NCBI GenBank assembly: GCA_023052935.1
Contig: CM041297.1
Span: 104,647,563-104,711,562 of the forward strand
Length of the DNA stretch: 64,000 bases
Direction: 5' to 3'
Origin: Piezodorus guildinii
Taxonomy: Eukaryota; Arthropoda; Insecta; Hemiptera; Pentatomidae
Shown: one piece after another, positions 31,821-44,237 of the stretch
Position numbering within the stretch: position 1 is the first letter of the stretch
Layout of the letters: every line of letters begins with the position of its first letter
Made by a program: the position numbers and the translations under genes
The notes under the pieces: generated by a model
What the model was told of the DNA's origin: nothing
Seen by the model: the letters and a program-made list of their open reading frames with translations, nothing else
The model's database searches: none

Positions 31821-32027
31821 CTACCTATCTCCACCCTCTTTGTATTTAATTAGAAACTCCAACGCTCTATTGTAGCTGTTTATAACTTCTCTGGCTACAC
31901 CGCCAGCCCGAGTCAGTAAAAGTGCTAAAACCAAACGAATCTTCCTTAAGAGGTGCTTGTGAGTTTCAGAAGCCTTCACGAAAACTTCACTCATACAAAG
32001 GAGAAGTTTTAGGATTTTAATTTTCAT
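31821..32027 (-). CDS. Candidate small ORF or first exon, unrecognised
   Basis: Minus-strand frame from a true ATG at 32027, starting MKIKILKLLLCMSEVFVKAS (weakly signal-peptide-like) and continuing HKHLLRKIRLVLALLLTRAG to a TAG at 31821. The last codons read GGAGATAG-GTAGTC, so the stop lies inside a consensus-like splice donor AG|GTAG. That would fit a first coding exon of a small secreted or helical protein. No second exon was identified and I do not recognise the sequence. Chance is a serious alternative. Confidence 0.25.
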   Translation of the reverse strand: MKIKILKLLLCMSEVFVKASETHKHLLRKIRLVLALLLTRAGGVAREVINSYNRALEFLIKYKEGGDR

Positions 32028-32084
32028 AATTAACTTATAAAATTATTGATCAACACCTACATTAGCAGAAAGCACTTAACAGCT

Positions 32085-32470
32085 AGGTTCAACGAAAATT
32101 CAGAGGCTTACTGTCTAAACATAAAACAAGTATGAATTAGAAAAATGTTAAGTGGCAAACATTAAACATATTTATAATTTTACCTTATCACAAAACTATA
32201 AAATAAAGGGGTGAATTTTTACAACTTATAATTCTAATGTATAAATATTTGGGAACAATAAGCCCTTTAGTGGCAACATTCAGTGTATAATTTATAGATA
32301 ATAATTTTTTAAAAAGGCTTTATTTTGCATTAATTAAACTACAAAAAAAACTTAAATAATACTTCAGAACTAACGTTTCAAGTATACAATTGTTTTAAGA
32401 GAATAATAAATAAGCAAACCAATTGTCAGGATTGCCTTGATAGGATATGATAAAAAAAAGTACGCTAGAA
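32085..32470 (+). repeat. Tandem segmental duplication, unit 1
   Basis: About 385 bp that recurs in direct orientation at 32480-33385, with landmarks gtctaaacataaaa, aagtatgaattagaaaaatg, ttaccttatcacaaa and gtataaatatttgggaacaa. This unit lacks the jockey insertion and so shows the empty site. The sequence is otherwise unknown and non-coding. Confidence 0.8.
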
Positions 32471-32479
32471 AACTATACA

Positions 32480-33385
32480 TCTAGAACATTCAGGTGCTCA
32501 TTGTCTAAACATAAAATAAGTATGAATTAGAAAAATGTTTTATTTATTGTAATTTACAACTGTATTAAACAACACAATAAGTAAATATCCAGTATGAAGA
32601 AAAGTCATGAAAATGTCTTGAGAAAGAACTAGGCAGTGGTAGCACTTCACTATTTTAAGACAGTAGGTCCCGAGGCCACCTTAGAAATTAGAAGATAAAT
32701 AACGGACAAGTGGGTATGTATGGGCAGGAAGTTTAGAATGAAAAGACGAGTATCTATCACGGGCTATGTCTGCAACAAATGGGATGTTTAGGTCATTATG
32801 AAGTAGTTGATTTGTGACAAAATAAGGAGCAAAGTAAGGTTTTGCGAAGGATTTTGGATTGTAAGGATTGGATGCGGGAGGAATTAGATGGTTTGGTGAA
32901 GCCCCAAAGCTCGATTCCATATGTCCAAAATATGTCTGATAATAGTGATGTACATGAGTATTTTGTAATATACTGGAAGTTTTGAGCGTTTGTCAAGTAA
33001 GTGTTGTAGTAATCGGTATATTATAGAAACTGCTTTTCTTGTCGTTTCAGTCTTGTGTGAGGGTTGGAAAAATATTAAGTGACATATTTAAAATTTTACC
33101 TTATCACAAAGCTATAAGAGAAAGTGTGAATCTTCACAATTGACAATTTTAATGTATAAATATTTGGGAACAATAAACCATTTAGTGATAACTGTCAGCG
33201 TATAATCTCTAGATAATTTTTAAAAAATACTACAAAATATATACTTTTATTTTACTTCAATTCAACTACAAAAAAAATGAATAATACTTCAAACGTAACG
33301 TTTCAAGTACGGAATTAATTTAAGCGAAATATATAAATAATCAAAACAATTATTAGTGCAATCCTATAGGTAAGATAGAAAACAT
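32480..33385 (+). repeat. Tandem segmental duplication, unit 2 (split by LINE)
   Basis: Second copy of the 385-bp unit, interrupted at gaattagaaaaatg by a 540-bp jockey fragment. Units differ by perhaps 15-20 percent by eye, so the duplication is old. Confidence 0.8.
32530..33066 (-). pseudogene. Jockey LINE, 3' end, inserted in duplication unit 2
   Basis: Minus-strand fragment from ...NPHTRLKRQ (33050) through ELWGFTKPSNSSRIQSLQSK, LNIPFVADIARDRY to a decayed C-terminus and 3' UTR ending in AATAAA (32540). Frames 32796-32996 and 32681-32920 are offset by a frameshift, and a stop breaks the C-terminus. Flanks share gaaaaat, a short probable TSD, and the tandem copy at 32150 gives the uninterrupted site. 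The 3' UTR hairpin is mutated here. Confidence 0.85.
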
Positions 33386-34157
33386 AAGCTGAAAACACAT
33401 CCGAAGGCAGATTTTTACTATAAGCTATTGGTAAATAATGTTGGTATTTGTCTAGGATGAATTCAGGACGAATATTAAGATTATTGAAAAAACTATTATT
33501 GTTTTAATTATAGTTTCATTGCATTTACCAACAGGCGAAATTATTATGCACACCTATAGACTTCTCATGATTTCTAATTAAGCTATTAAAATGAAACTAC
33601 TTTATGGCTGCCATAAAGTTTTAAGATTCATACTGTAATAAACTAGCAGCAATGCAATCGTTTGAAAAGTACATAGGGTCTCTGTACTATTTCTCTCAGT
33701 GTGATAGTGCTCTATATAATTGTGCATTAAGTGCACAGTTAATAAAACGGGAATCAAATGCATTTTCAATGTATTAGGGTATTTCAAAGTAATTGTTAAA
33801 TCATGTCATTTAGGTCAGTCGTAACAGAAGGATAGGTTTTTAAATAAATGTAATGTCAGAGAATGAGCTTAATTAATATTTGACGATGAAATCTTATATA
33901 AGTAATATCTAAGGTAGGTACTTTTATATAATAACAGAACTGTTTCAAATTTATATAAATTACGTAGAATAAGAATCTAGAAAAAAAAAAAAAAAAAAAA
34001 AAAAACTCTATCCATCTTCTGTAAGTCTTTTCTCCTAAACAATTCAGGCAATGTGTTCGACTGTCACAGGCTACTTTACAATGATAGTTGGAAGTCGATG
34101 TTAAAATCAGTAATATGATTTCAAAATGATAAATCAATTATTGATAAATGTATTCCC
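33386..34157. other. Intergenic, nothing recognised
   Basis: AT-rich, with a 24-base A run at 33980-34004. No coding or RNA feature supported. Confidence 0.4.
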
Positions 34158-34158
34158 C

Positions 34159-34199
<41 letters not shown>

Positions 34200-34231
34200 T
34201 TCACCCCTACCTCGGCTTTAAAGGCTATAAT
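34158..34231 (-). repeat. SINE S4, truncated 3' end with long A-tail
   Basis: On the minus strand: tatagcctttaaagccgagg, then taggggtgaac, then about 40 A. This matches the last 30 bases and tail of the S4 SINE at 29228-29444. It directly abuts the CR1/L2-like LINE 3' end. Confidence 0.7.
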
Positions 34232-34239
34232 AATTATAA

Positions 34240-35420
34240 AAATAAAACTTTATTCTGGGACTATGTCCCTTAAGAATAACAGAAATGAACAGTAGATATT
34301 CATATATATATCTGGTCAAGAAAGCAATAAAATTAATTTTTATTTACAAATGTGCAAAAAAGGAAAATTAAACACTACCTAGACTTATATACATTCATGT
34401 ACAAAAAGTATGGATAATAAACACACACACAAAAAAAAAGGAAAGAAATAAGAAAAATCTCCTAAAGGCTACAGATAGGGTTGAGGGAATTATAAAAAAA
34501 CAAAACAAAAAAAAAGTTATTCCACTCTGCTAGGTTTAGGGTAAAATAGATATTTATAACTTGTATTAAAATAAAAATAATTGAGTTGCAGATTCACCTT
34601 TGTTGTGCATCTATTTGGGATGCCAAAAGATGTTGGAAAAGGTGAGATTTAAATGAGAGTAAGGAAGAAGCATGGCGAATATGAATAGGTAGGGAATTCC
34701 AGAGGGTTGCAGAACGGATATAAAAGGAATGATCAAAAGATTTAGTTCTATGGGTGGGAATGTAAAGATCGGAATGGCGGGATCTAGTTTCCAGAGAGTG
34801 GACTGAGGATTTAAATTTAAGGATGCTGTGAATGTATGGAGGGTGCTGGGAGTTTATGATTTGGTAAAGGTATGATTCGAGAAAATATTTCCTTATAGCA
34901 GGTTAGAGCCACTTCAACTGGCTGTATTAGTGGGTCACTGAAGACCTCTTCGAGGTGCCGAAGATAAATCTTATGAACACGTTCATGATTCGCTTGAGTC
35001 TATCTTTGAGCACCTTTGGGAGGCCACCATATACCACACAGGAATAATCGAAGTGGGGGAATATTAATGAGGAGACGAGAAGCTTACGGGTGGGAAGAGG
35101 GAGAAGATGCCGGGAGCGATCAAAAAACTTAACTTATCGTTCGTCGGGAAATATGGGCAATATGGGGTTTCCAAGAAAGGGTTTCATCAATGGTGATACC
35201 AAGGTTTTAGACAGAGGAGCTAAAGGTGATTGGGTGGCCATTAAGGATTAGACTCGGAAAGAAAGTATTGGATCTGAGGAGGGAATTGAAACCTATAACA
35301 ATGGCCTGCGTTTTCTTAGCATTAAGCCTTAGTTTATTCAGGGTTTCCCAGGCACAGATACTATCAATGTTTTCCTGAATATTGGATATACATGGGTTTC
35401 TCGGACCAGGGGGAGAGGGA
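34240..35420 (-). pseudogene. CR1/L2-like LINE, RT fragment and 3' UTR
   Basis: Minus-strand remnants in order: LNKLRLNAKKTQAIVIGFNS (35290-35350), LILNGHPITFSSSV, LGITIDETLSWKPHIAHISR (35120-35180), then after frameshifts FDHSFYIRSATLWNSLPIHI (34690-34750) and SFKSHLFQHLL. These are the post-palm RT block (L-x-x-N-x-x-K-T), the LG-x-x-x-D-x-x-L-x-W block and the CR1/L2 C-terminus. The catalytic YADD is lost. The 3' tail can fold as GGGAC / GTCCC. Same family as 3746-4760. Confidence 0.8.
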
Positions 35421-36589
35421 GGGGTATAAATATATATATATATATAATAACAAATTCATCAGAACAGTAATCGCTGTGATTAATTCTAAAAAGTAAAAAT
35501 TGTTTTATTTAAGTAAAACTTCATTTAATTATATATTTTCATTCGATTAATCATTTTTTAGAATATCGAGAAGAGCAGCCCCTCCTCTTCTAAACGCCTG
35601 AACCAAGTTTATTTTTAATATCATGGCAGAACGGGTTTGATAAGTTGTTTTTCGGTTGGAGAGAACACTAAATCTAATTTATCGTGAAATTTTAATCAAC
35701 TAAGAGTTTTAATTACCATTGAAGGAAGTTCGACTAAGACTTCATAAAAGTTTAATTCTTCCGGTTGTATCTTGTGGACCATGGAGTTGCTCTATTACTT
35801 TGGGAAGAGCCACCGCAACTTTTAACCCAAGTGGTCCAAGTAGATTTCTTTTAACGTCCCGCTAGTAAAAATAAAACGGTCCTTTGAACTGTTTGCGAAA
35901 TAAATTTTCTGGCTTAGAAATCTTTCTTATTTTATATAAACTTTGTTGAGAAGACAAACAACAAAAATTGTTTAACACTTGGGTATATATTTTCATTTTA
36001 TTCCTTTTTCTACACTTTTTTTATTTCGAATATTAAACTAATATTTGACTCTCTGGGGATTATTCATCATTACTCTACATGGATATCAGTTGGGTTAAGA
36101 TTTCTACCTAACCTCATTTATCTACTTATATTTATGTTTTTATTTAGTAGACTTATCTTTTTGCTTTAATTTTGTCAGTGATTCGTTGATATTGTTATTG
36201 TATGATTATTGCTTTAAATTGTGAACTATATTACATATTATGTGGTATAACATAAAAAAGCTATTTTTAAAGAAAGCAAATGTGTGTTAAATTTATAACT
36301 TGTCAACTCAATATCACATGTCAATAGATTGATAAGTACGCTGTGTGTGATAGCAACCAAATTCATTTGGGCAACACAGTTTTGTTTTGTTATACTTAAA
36401 ATAAAATAAAGTATTTATCTTATTTTTATTTAATTTATTTTAACATAATCTATAGAGTAACATAGTTTTAATCAGTAAAATTTGTATTATTTGTTTACTC
36501 ATTTAACGCTCCTTTTATGCTACAGTGGGATTCCTGAATTTTGCCTATCCAACCTTAATTACGTTAGAGATCTTTTACAAGTACATGCC
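35421..36589. other. Intergenic, nothing recognised
   Basis: AT-rich with a short (TA)n at 35427-35446. No gene or element boundary seen. Confidence 0.4.
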
Positions 36590-36735
36590 AATTAAAATGA
36601 GAACAACCATTTTACGTCTCTTCCGAAGGACGGTATAATCTTACTTCTTTTGAAAAATCCTAGGATAATCAGCTGGTTTAGAACCCGCGACCTTGGCCAT
36701 ATAAGGCAGTTAGACTAGTCACTATGCTAGTGAAA
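36590..36735 (-). repeat. tRNA-derived SINE (family S3), decayed
   Basis: Minus-strand match to 5560-5715: CATAGTGACTAGTCTAAC region, B-box-like CGCGGGTTCTAAAC, and the ccgaaggacggtata body. No TSD seen. Confidence 0.5.
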
Positions 36736-36739
36736 TAGG

Positions 36740-39700
36740 TGACTGACCTTCACAGTTTTACTTTAATATTATGCAAAAGTACTAGCACTTATTATCACTA
36801 GTCATAATGTGATATGATTTAGTCATAATTATTATTTTTATTTATTCATTAAGATTTTTTTTTTTAGTTACTGTGTTATTTATAGATTATTATTATTATT
36901 ATTATTATTAAAATGAATTTTATTTTATTTTTATCATGGGTCTTATTTATTTTGATTATGTTGTATGAACGGAATCTTACATCATTAATAAAGATTTCCC
37001 TAAGCGTGGAGCTTGTATTAAATATTTCTCAGGAAAAATAAAAAATAACAGTTACCATTTAATATTAAAGCTATAAGAATCCATTTTCACACTCTATACA
37101 AGGTAAATAAAAAAACATTAAAAAAAAAAATAATAAACAGTTAACAAATATTCACACGTTAATAACATTTTTTTGAATAACAAATTATATGATTAATAAA
37201 AAACAACTAATTTAAAGGTTAAGAAAATTAATATTTAATACAAGATTGTTATTATATATTTTTCTTTTATTTGTTTAGTCTTTATTAATTTTTTTTCTTT
37301 AATTTTATTTACAATGTACATTTGGTATGAATGATTTATTCTATCTCTAATACTCATTGCCCCAGAAGGTGGTAGATTGTATTATCTCTTATTAAAACAA
37401 AAAAACTGTATTTGAAAAAAAAAAAAATAATAAAAAGATGTTGATAACAAAGTAATAATGTTGTTAAAGATTTGAGCCCGCCTGTGAAGGGATAATTATT
37501 TATTTGTTTATGGGTCAGAGGAATTTCCTTTCGCTCTCTGAGGCTCTATTAAGAGATAACCGAAAAAAAGGAAAAAATGGAGCGTAATTTCTTCCTATAT
37601 ACATTGTATTTTCCCAGGTAAGAGTCTACATGATGATTTAGAATTTGATCTATTATTCCTTATTGGTCTACATTAAAAAAAATTCTACTTTTTCCTTTTA
37701 TCAAATTTATAAAAACATTAAATATCGTTTGTATATATATTTGAATGGTTTCGAACATTCTTGAGTAAAAGCATTTGGGATGACCATTATAAATATTACT
37801 TCATGAAATTCTCAATAGTTATAAAATCAATACTAAACAAGCCAGAAAAAAAAAAAAAAAAAAAACTTTCTAAAAATCCTTCGAAAATGCATGTAATCAA
37901 ATTTTGAATTGATATGGTTCCATTCAGGAATAGTCAGAAAATAAGGAATAACATTTTATTATAAATACAAATTGTGTATTTGTTCTAATAATTCATTCAC
38001 ATTCAGAAATCTCAAAAAGATTTGTTGTTTTTTTGTACTCTTGGCAATATTCAAAACATTGAAGGTATAAAAAGAAACTGCAGCACTAAAGAAAAACGAA
38101 AATAGGGAATAATAACAGTAATGAATGCAGAAAAAGGGTACAAAAATATATCTGCGATTCGTACAAGGGGTTAACTAGGGAAAACCTTTTTAATTATTAT
38201 AAACCATTAGAACAAGATATTGTCATCATTTATATTTAATAATGAAATATTAACTAAAATAAGAGCATTTATTTGCTTAGTTTAAATCCTGTTGAAATTA
38301 GGTAAATAATATTAATTACCTTTTTTATGTTTACGTATATAGGAAATACTCCATACGTACGGATAACTTGATAATTCTGTAATTCATTATTTTACATCTC
38401 TAATTAATTCATTATCTGTAAATAACTGTAATTAATTTGTAATAATTCATTACTTTAAAAGGATAATAATGATAAAGATAATAATAATAATTATAAAGTA
38501 TTCTTGTAGTAATTATTTTAACATTGTAGAAATATTTATTTTGTCCATTTCCATGTTTTACGACCGTTTTTAATGATTCCAATAAAAAAACATTAGTTCT
38601 CCAATAACAATATAATATTGTCATGATATAACACCAGTGGGTCACACTTCACTATTCCGTGGGGCGGCGTGCATCACAGGTGTCACTTGTTTTTAGGAAA
38701 TAAGCCTTTAAAAAATAAGCTTATTTCGTTTTTTCTCAACATCATATGTTGTAGGAATAAACGAACATGTGGTTAATTTATTGAAAATTTTATAACCTTG
38801 AACATCCCCCCTCAAAGGACTCCTATCGGTTAATTTCATTTGAGAACTCTTCTTTAAGATTTTTTTTAAATTGTATAATCTTTTGATATTTTTAAATTTG
38901 TCTACAATTGATGCAATAAATGTGCACTCAAGAAAACAACATGTAAAAACCGTAACGATCTCGCATTTAGTGCATTCAAAGTCTCGAACTGTTGTGATCT
39001 TGCATCAAACACGTCGCATCCCCACGAGCGAGCAAAGAGTAAGAAGCTAAGACAGTCTCGCCTCACGCAAAAAAAAAGTACATATTCGCCTCGGCGTGAA
39101 CGTGTTAATAGATTTAGGGATTGAATGATTACACTGTATAGGTGAATATAATTTTCAAAAAATAGTCAATAAATTTTTTTTTAATTTTTAAATTCTTTTA
39201 TGAATAAAAAATAACTTCCTTTTAATAATAATTACCAAAAGATACATAACTGAAATACGAAAATGATAAAAAAAAAAAAAAAAAGGTTCCTTCCTCGTTC
39301 TTGCCTTATATTTCTATCAGCTCCGATATGTTATAAATTCAAAGACGAAAAAAAAGTTTGAATCGAAGTTAGCAATAAATATAAAGCCTTTGAATATATT
39401 GAATATTTTACTGAAATATACTAATATGTATATACTGCCTGTAAATAAGACCGTAAGGGGACTAAGGCGGTAAGATATGTGACAGAAACTTCCGAACAAG
39501 TTTTTCGCGTCGCATAAACTCACATAAATACAGTCAAAGCTGGGCATTGCCGTCTTTTTTCAGTTCGGATTTCCTTATATTTTTATTACTTGGACTGTAC
39601 AAATGCTCAAATAGTTGCTGCTATGTTTAAACTTTTCAACAGAAATAGTTTCAAATACTTGGTTTTTTCCAATCACATTAAATTATTACTGTGTTATTGA

Positions 39701-40019
39701 TATATGTGTTTTATTTATTTCCTTATCTCAATTAAAATTTTAAAACATTAATATCATAGGAATTTTTCCATTAAATTAGTACCCAATGAATAGTATAAAA
39801 ACTGAAATAATCTTCTAGATCAATGAAATTAATGCGTTTTTCGTCTTCTATAGTATTTTATATGTTGTTTAATTTTCGAATATTGATTAACGTTCCAACG
39901 CTTTAATATTCACCTACAGGAATTACTATTATTTACAAAAATATTGTTGCCAATCTATAAAATATTCCCTTTTTTTTTTTTAAATTATAATTAATACGTT
40001 CTTCCACAGTTATAATTTT
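36740..40019. other. Long AT-rich stretch without recognisable genes
   Basis: 3.3 kb with an (ATT)n run at 36888-36910, A runs at 37417 and 37848, and a GC-richer patch at 38960-39070. Open frames at 38412-38645 and 39317-39547 (minus) are low-complexity and look accidental. Confidence 0.45.
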
Positions 40020-40305
40020 ACAACTTGTATACTACAGCCCATTGAGGAGATTAAATCAAGTCTTTGTGCCTAATAGTAATTCAAACTGTTTCTAGGCTTA
40101 CTGCCGAAGGTGAATATACCGAGATTTTTAACTGCCAAGTTTTCTACAAATTAGGATACCCACTTTATAAAGAAGACTAGAGGTTCTACAATCCCAGGAT
40201 CGCACCACGGCAGAAATAGCAGAACATATTTATATATTGTGCCACACCCAGGACATGGAGATCAGTGATCTAGTGCACTACACAGTGGGCTCTCTCCCTT
40301 CTTTT
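40020..40305 (-). repeat. SINE S1, old copy
   Basis: Minus-strand match over the whole S1 unit at 6757-7093: shared tactacagcccat, actgtttctaggc, tacccactttata and the tRNA-like head (ctagtgcact). It is heavily mutated and the B-box is gone. It lacks the homopolymer tail seen in the young copy. Confidence 0.7.
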
Positions 40306-40597
40306 ATATTTAATATTTATTATTTCTTTATCTGAGCTCACAATAGGAGAAGGTCAATTATTGCAAACCATTAAAATTAGACGGATTTTTGAATATCCAG
40401 GCTTTTTTATATAGGTCTACAAGACTAGTTAAATACTAATATCAGAACTTTAATACACTTAAAAAATTCCTCTTTTATAAACAAAATATAAAAAATATTT
40501 GAACTCAATGATATAAATTTTTACTCGAGAGAGGGAGGAAAGAGAATCGGCTGAGTCTCAGCCATCAAACTTATTTCACTTATAAAGGTGTGTAATC
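40306..40597. other. Intergenic, nothing recognised
   Basis: AT-rich; no feature supported. Confidence 0.3.
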
Positions 40598-41042
40598 TCA
40601 ATTTTTTTTAAATTAATTTATTCGGATATAATGCAATTTGTCTCAATATTGCTATAAGATCGCTTTCATAGAATAATAACAGTATAAACAAAAGGAAAGT
40701 CAAATTACATAAAATAAAATCAAAATAAATAAAGGTAGATAATTACAAAATTAATAAATTAAAGAAATAATAGGTTAAAAAATAAATGAACAAAACATGA
40801 ACACATTCATGCTTATATACAATGTTCAACAATCTACAAAATCCGTGGGATCCCAGCGCCACTCAGCCGCGTCACTGATTAAGTGAGGGCGCTATAGCCA
40901 CAAACACACCGTACATAAGGGGAGAATTTGACCAGTGTCATAAATCCAGCATATGTATTTGAAAAAAAGGTATCGGGGCCAGGGCCTTTTCAACCTTCTA
41001 GGAGGGTTGTATGGGTGAGTGGAGGATAGGGATTGTGCTAGA
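40598..41042 (-). pseudogene. Jockey LINE 3' end (43925 family)
   Basis: Minus-strand fragment beginning near STHPYNPPRRLKRPWPRY (40985-41040), the conserved ORF2 C-terminus. It is followed by a 3' UTR matching the full-length element (gacactggtca, tgtttgtggctat, gagtggcgctgggat) and an AATAAA end near 40610. A hairpin CACT-taatc-AGTG replaces CACTGG-cataca-CCAGTG of the 43925 element. The main stem-loop is deleted. Confidence 0.8.
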
Positions 41043-41539
41043 GGGTAAGCTGCATTTATAATTTATGTTTTATAATTTTTCACTTAGTCCTTATTGAGAT
41101 ATTTCCGGGTAAACAACGCCTAAAATGAATTTTTTTCATTTTTGAAAATTCATAAATAAAAACTATGTTTCAATATCGAAATTTTTACAGCATGAAAGAC
41201 TAAAAATAATCTGTAAAAGAAAAAAAAAAAGATTCAAAGGTAAGTATCTTTTCCTTCCAACACTTCCAACTTTCAAAACTTCTCAGTTTTGGTTAATTTT
41301 TGAGAATTTGTTAAACCACTTTTTCATTATTTACTGATAACCAATAATAAACACCACACAAAAATAATTTTTTGTTTTGAATTGATATCTACATAATTTC
41401 CTAACGGCTGCGATACTAGAAGTATCAGCGAGAAATATATTTTATTCACTGTTTTATATTAAGGAAAAGATACTGAATAATTGGTTAAAAATCATGAAAA
41501 TCAAATGTTAAGGGGCAAGGTGTGGACGATTTCAAAAGG
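41043..41539. other. Intergenic, nothing recognised
   Basis: AT-rich; no feature supported. Confidence 0.3.
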
Positions 41540-41960
41540 ATTGACGCTCATGTAATTTAAGATTTATACTAACTTTTTGTTCTAAGCTATTCTTACGTAA
41601 AATGAATTGGTTAATTTTTTAGAATCTACAAAATTAAAGGTAGAAAATATAGATAATTTAGAATATTTCAATCAGAATTAAACTTACATGATTATAAAGC
41701 TCATTAAATTTTACCTTTATATGGCGACTTTAATCAAAACCGTTAGAGCTGCGTTATGAAAAAATCGTTAAAATCCATGGCATACTTAGGCTTTTCTGGT
41801 TCGCTGATTTTGGTATAAAATTTGCTGTAGTAAATCAGACATGTACGTTTCTAAACTTTGGAATTTCAGTTTCATACAAACAATCGTTTTCGAGCTAGAC
41901 TAACATACTTGGTCATTTAAAATTAAAGGAACCCCAAACGAGTATTAACAGGTAAAACTC
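41540..41960 (-). repeat. A-repeat copy 6 (partial)
   Basis: Minus-strand match to the middle of the A-repeat (attaaattttac, atcaaaaccgtta, catggcata...ggctttctggt). Both ends are missing and divergence is high. Confidence 0.65.
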
Positions 41961-42309
41961 GTACCAAAACTACTTGTAAACCTACCACAATATAAGTAGC
42001 AAGACGTAATAGTGAAAAAAATTGGTTGACTATAAAATTTAAATAATTTAATAATTAATTTAGGAAAAAAAGGAAGATCTATTTCTTATTTCTTATTATT
42101 TTTATAAATTGTAACATTTAGTATTCATAATGTCCAAGCACTTCTTGTAGGTAAGATTTTTGAAGTATAGGTTCAGCTAAGTGTCCAGGTGTCTTTGGCA
42201 AGAATACCTCAAGGGGAGCGGCATCCTTTGTAATAGATAAAATATTAATATTAATTATGAACAACCTAATATTATTAATAATTATAGTAATTAAATAATA
42301 ATAATAGTA
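41961..42309. other. Intergenic, nothing recognised
   Basis: AT-rich with an imperfect (AAT)n stretch at 42250-42310 immediately before the LINE. Confidence 0.35.
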
Positions 42310-43800
42310 ATATTATCCCTGAAGAACAGGCAGGATTTAGAAGCAAAAGAGGCTGCATTGATCATATGTTTACCCTTAATGCACTGATAGAAATAAATCT
42401 CAGGAAAAAAGTAAATTACCTATATGCGGTTTTTATAGATCTGAAGAAGGCTTTTGATCCCATAAACTACAACCTTCTGTGGGAAAAACTTTTTATACTT
42501 GGGTAAAATAATTAGAATCATGAAAAACTTATACGACAATGCTACTACCCAAATTTCAATAAATGGTCAACTAAGCGAAGAAATAGACGTAACTCTTGGA
42601 TTGCTACAAGGTGAAAGCCTCAGCCCAGCACTCTTCATCCTCTTCTTGTCCGACATTATTCAGTTCTTTCAAGATAACGGAGCCACAGGAGTTAGCATTT
42701 ACTATAATCATGAGACAATAATATTATTACTGGCAGACGATATTATACTTTAAAATAATAACTGGCATAGTGCGCAAAGAAATTTATTAAGAAATCCTGC
42801 AGAAATACTGCTCAAACAACTCTCTAATCTTAAACGTGGAAAAGTCAAAAGTCTTGGTATTCCATAAATCACCCAAGTTAAAAAAACTCAAACCAATACA
42901 AAGTTAGAATATATAAAAACCTACACATATTTAGGAGTTTCTTTTGCATCGACAGGTAAATCAAAAAAGGCATCTGTACACTTCTTACAAAAATCATCTA
43001 TTGCTACCGCTAAAGTCTTAGAAATCCTGAGAAGAGGAAAGAGTGACTCTTGGAAAACAATGATGGCGTTGTACGACTCAATGATCTCTTCAATTCTCCT
43101 GTACGGATCAGAAGTTTGGAGCCTGAGATATCTAGAAATTTCTCAAATGAAATTTATAAAATACCTATATGGATGTCCCAAAAACACCCCAAACTATATA
43201 GTGAGGCTTGATACAGGTAGAAGTCCTCTAATCTCAAAAGTAATGAAAAAAGTAATCAACCATTGGTCTAAACTGTTATTGATGCCTGAAGAGAGATTCC
43301 CAAAACTGTGTTTCAACAGACTAAGGATGCAAGATGCAGAAAAGCCTGATATAGATTACAACTGGGTTTCACAGGTCAATATTCGGAAAACGATATTTTG
43401 AATCACAAAGCCGATATTATCGAAACAATAACTATTCAACTGACATCAATAGAGCAATGAACTCAAATAGTAACCCGATATACCGATTACTCAGCATTTA
43501 CAACATACATAAACCCGAAGCGTACCTAACATATAGGCTAAATTTTAAGAAAATAAGGTGTATCAGCCGACTAAAGGTAGGAAACCCAGAGGACATCAAA
43601 CTCCATCATGGACACAAAACAATTATTATTAAGGCAAATGAACTTTGTATATTCTGCAATGATTATTTCAATAATAGTTTGTACCATATCCTCCTACATT
43701 GCCCAACATTTAAAGACAATAGACAATATATCTTAAAACAACTGAATCCGTTTCCTGTGACATACAAAAAATTGAAAATATCTTGAACATTAATAGTGAA
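42310..43800 (+). pseudogene. LINE reverse transcriptase (lineage unassigned), broken
   Basis: Starts inside RT at IPEEQAGFRSKRGCIDHMFT and continues YAVFIDLKKAFDPINY (palm motif A). Next come a frameshift near 42500, LGLLQGESLSPALFILFLSD, and LLLADDIIL (42720-42752, the YADD box as LADD). After more breaks come ILLYGSEVWSLRYLE, TPNYIVRLDTGRSPLIS, and a C-terminal CIFCNDYFNNSLYHILLHC Cys-His motif (43645-43700). At least four frameshifts or stops occur. The LLQGE-x-LSP-x-LF motif separates it from the jockey, CR1/L2 and RTE copies here. No endonuclease seen. Confidence 0.8.
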
Positions 43801-43924
43801 GCCAAACTGAACAGCTTTATATTTATATCTTAAACATATGTAATAAATATGATTCTATTAGTTCCATATAAACAATATTATGTAAATAGTTTTCGAAACC
43901 ATTTAATTACTGTACTTTTACTAC

Positions 43925-44237
43925 AGAGTTCTGCGCATGCGCATGTGTATAGCAGTCATCTTTCAAATCGGCTCTTGGATTTCATGCTTTTTCAGTTTGA
44001 ATTCTCTTCAGTGCAATCTTGAAAACATCACCAGACTACAGGATAACAACAGCAGTAAATATTGGAGCAAACAACAGTAAGTTTTGTTACAATTTACGGT
44101 GTAAAGTGAATGCTGGGTAACCCCTTCACATCAGCTGATTGCCAATAGCTCGGCAAGGCCGGGATTGGTTTTCTTTTCTTTAGTTATTGTTTTATTACCA
44201 ACATCTAGTTATTTTCTTATTATCTTCTTCACATGAA
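43925..44237 (+). promoter_or_regulatory. Jockey 5' UTR, probable internal promoter
   Basis: The 5' end starts agagttctgcgcatgcgcat. Jockey-clade LINEs use an internal polymerase II promoter downstream of +1, and a full-length 5' end bounded by a TSD implies this segment carries it. GCGCATGCGC is a self-complementary site of the kind bound by NRF-1-like factors (inference). The palindrome copies at 15.4-15.7 kb have an unrelated 5' UTR. Confidence 0.45.

Noticed and set aside
38412..39547. Minus-strand ORFs of about 76 codons
   Set aside because: Tyr/Ile/Phe-rich translation of AT-rich DNA with no domain features.
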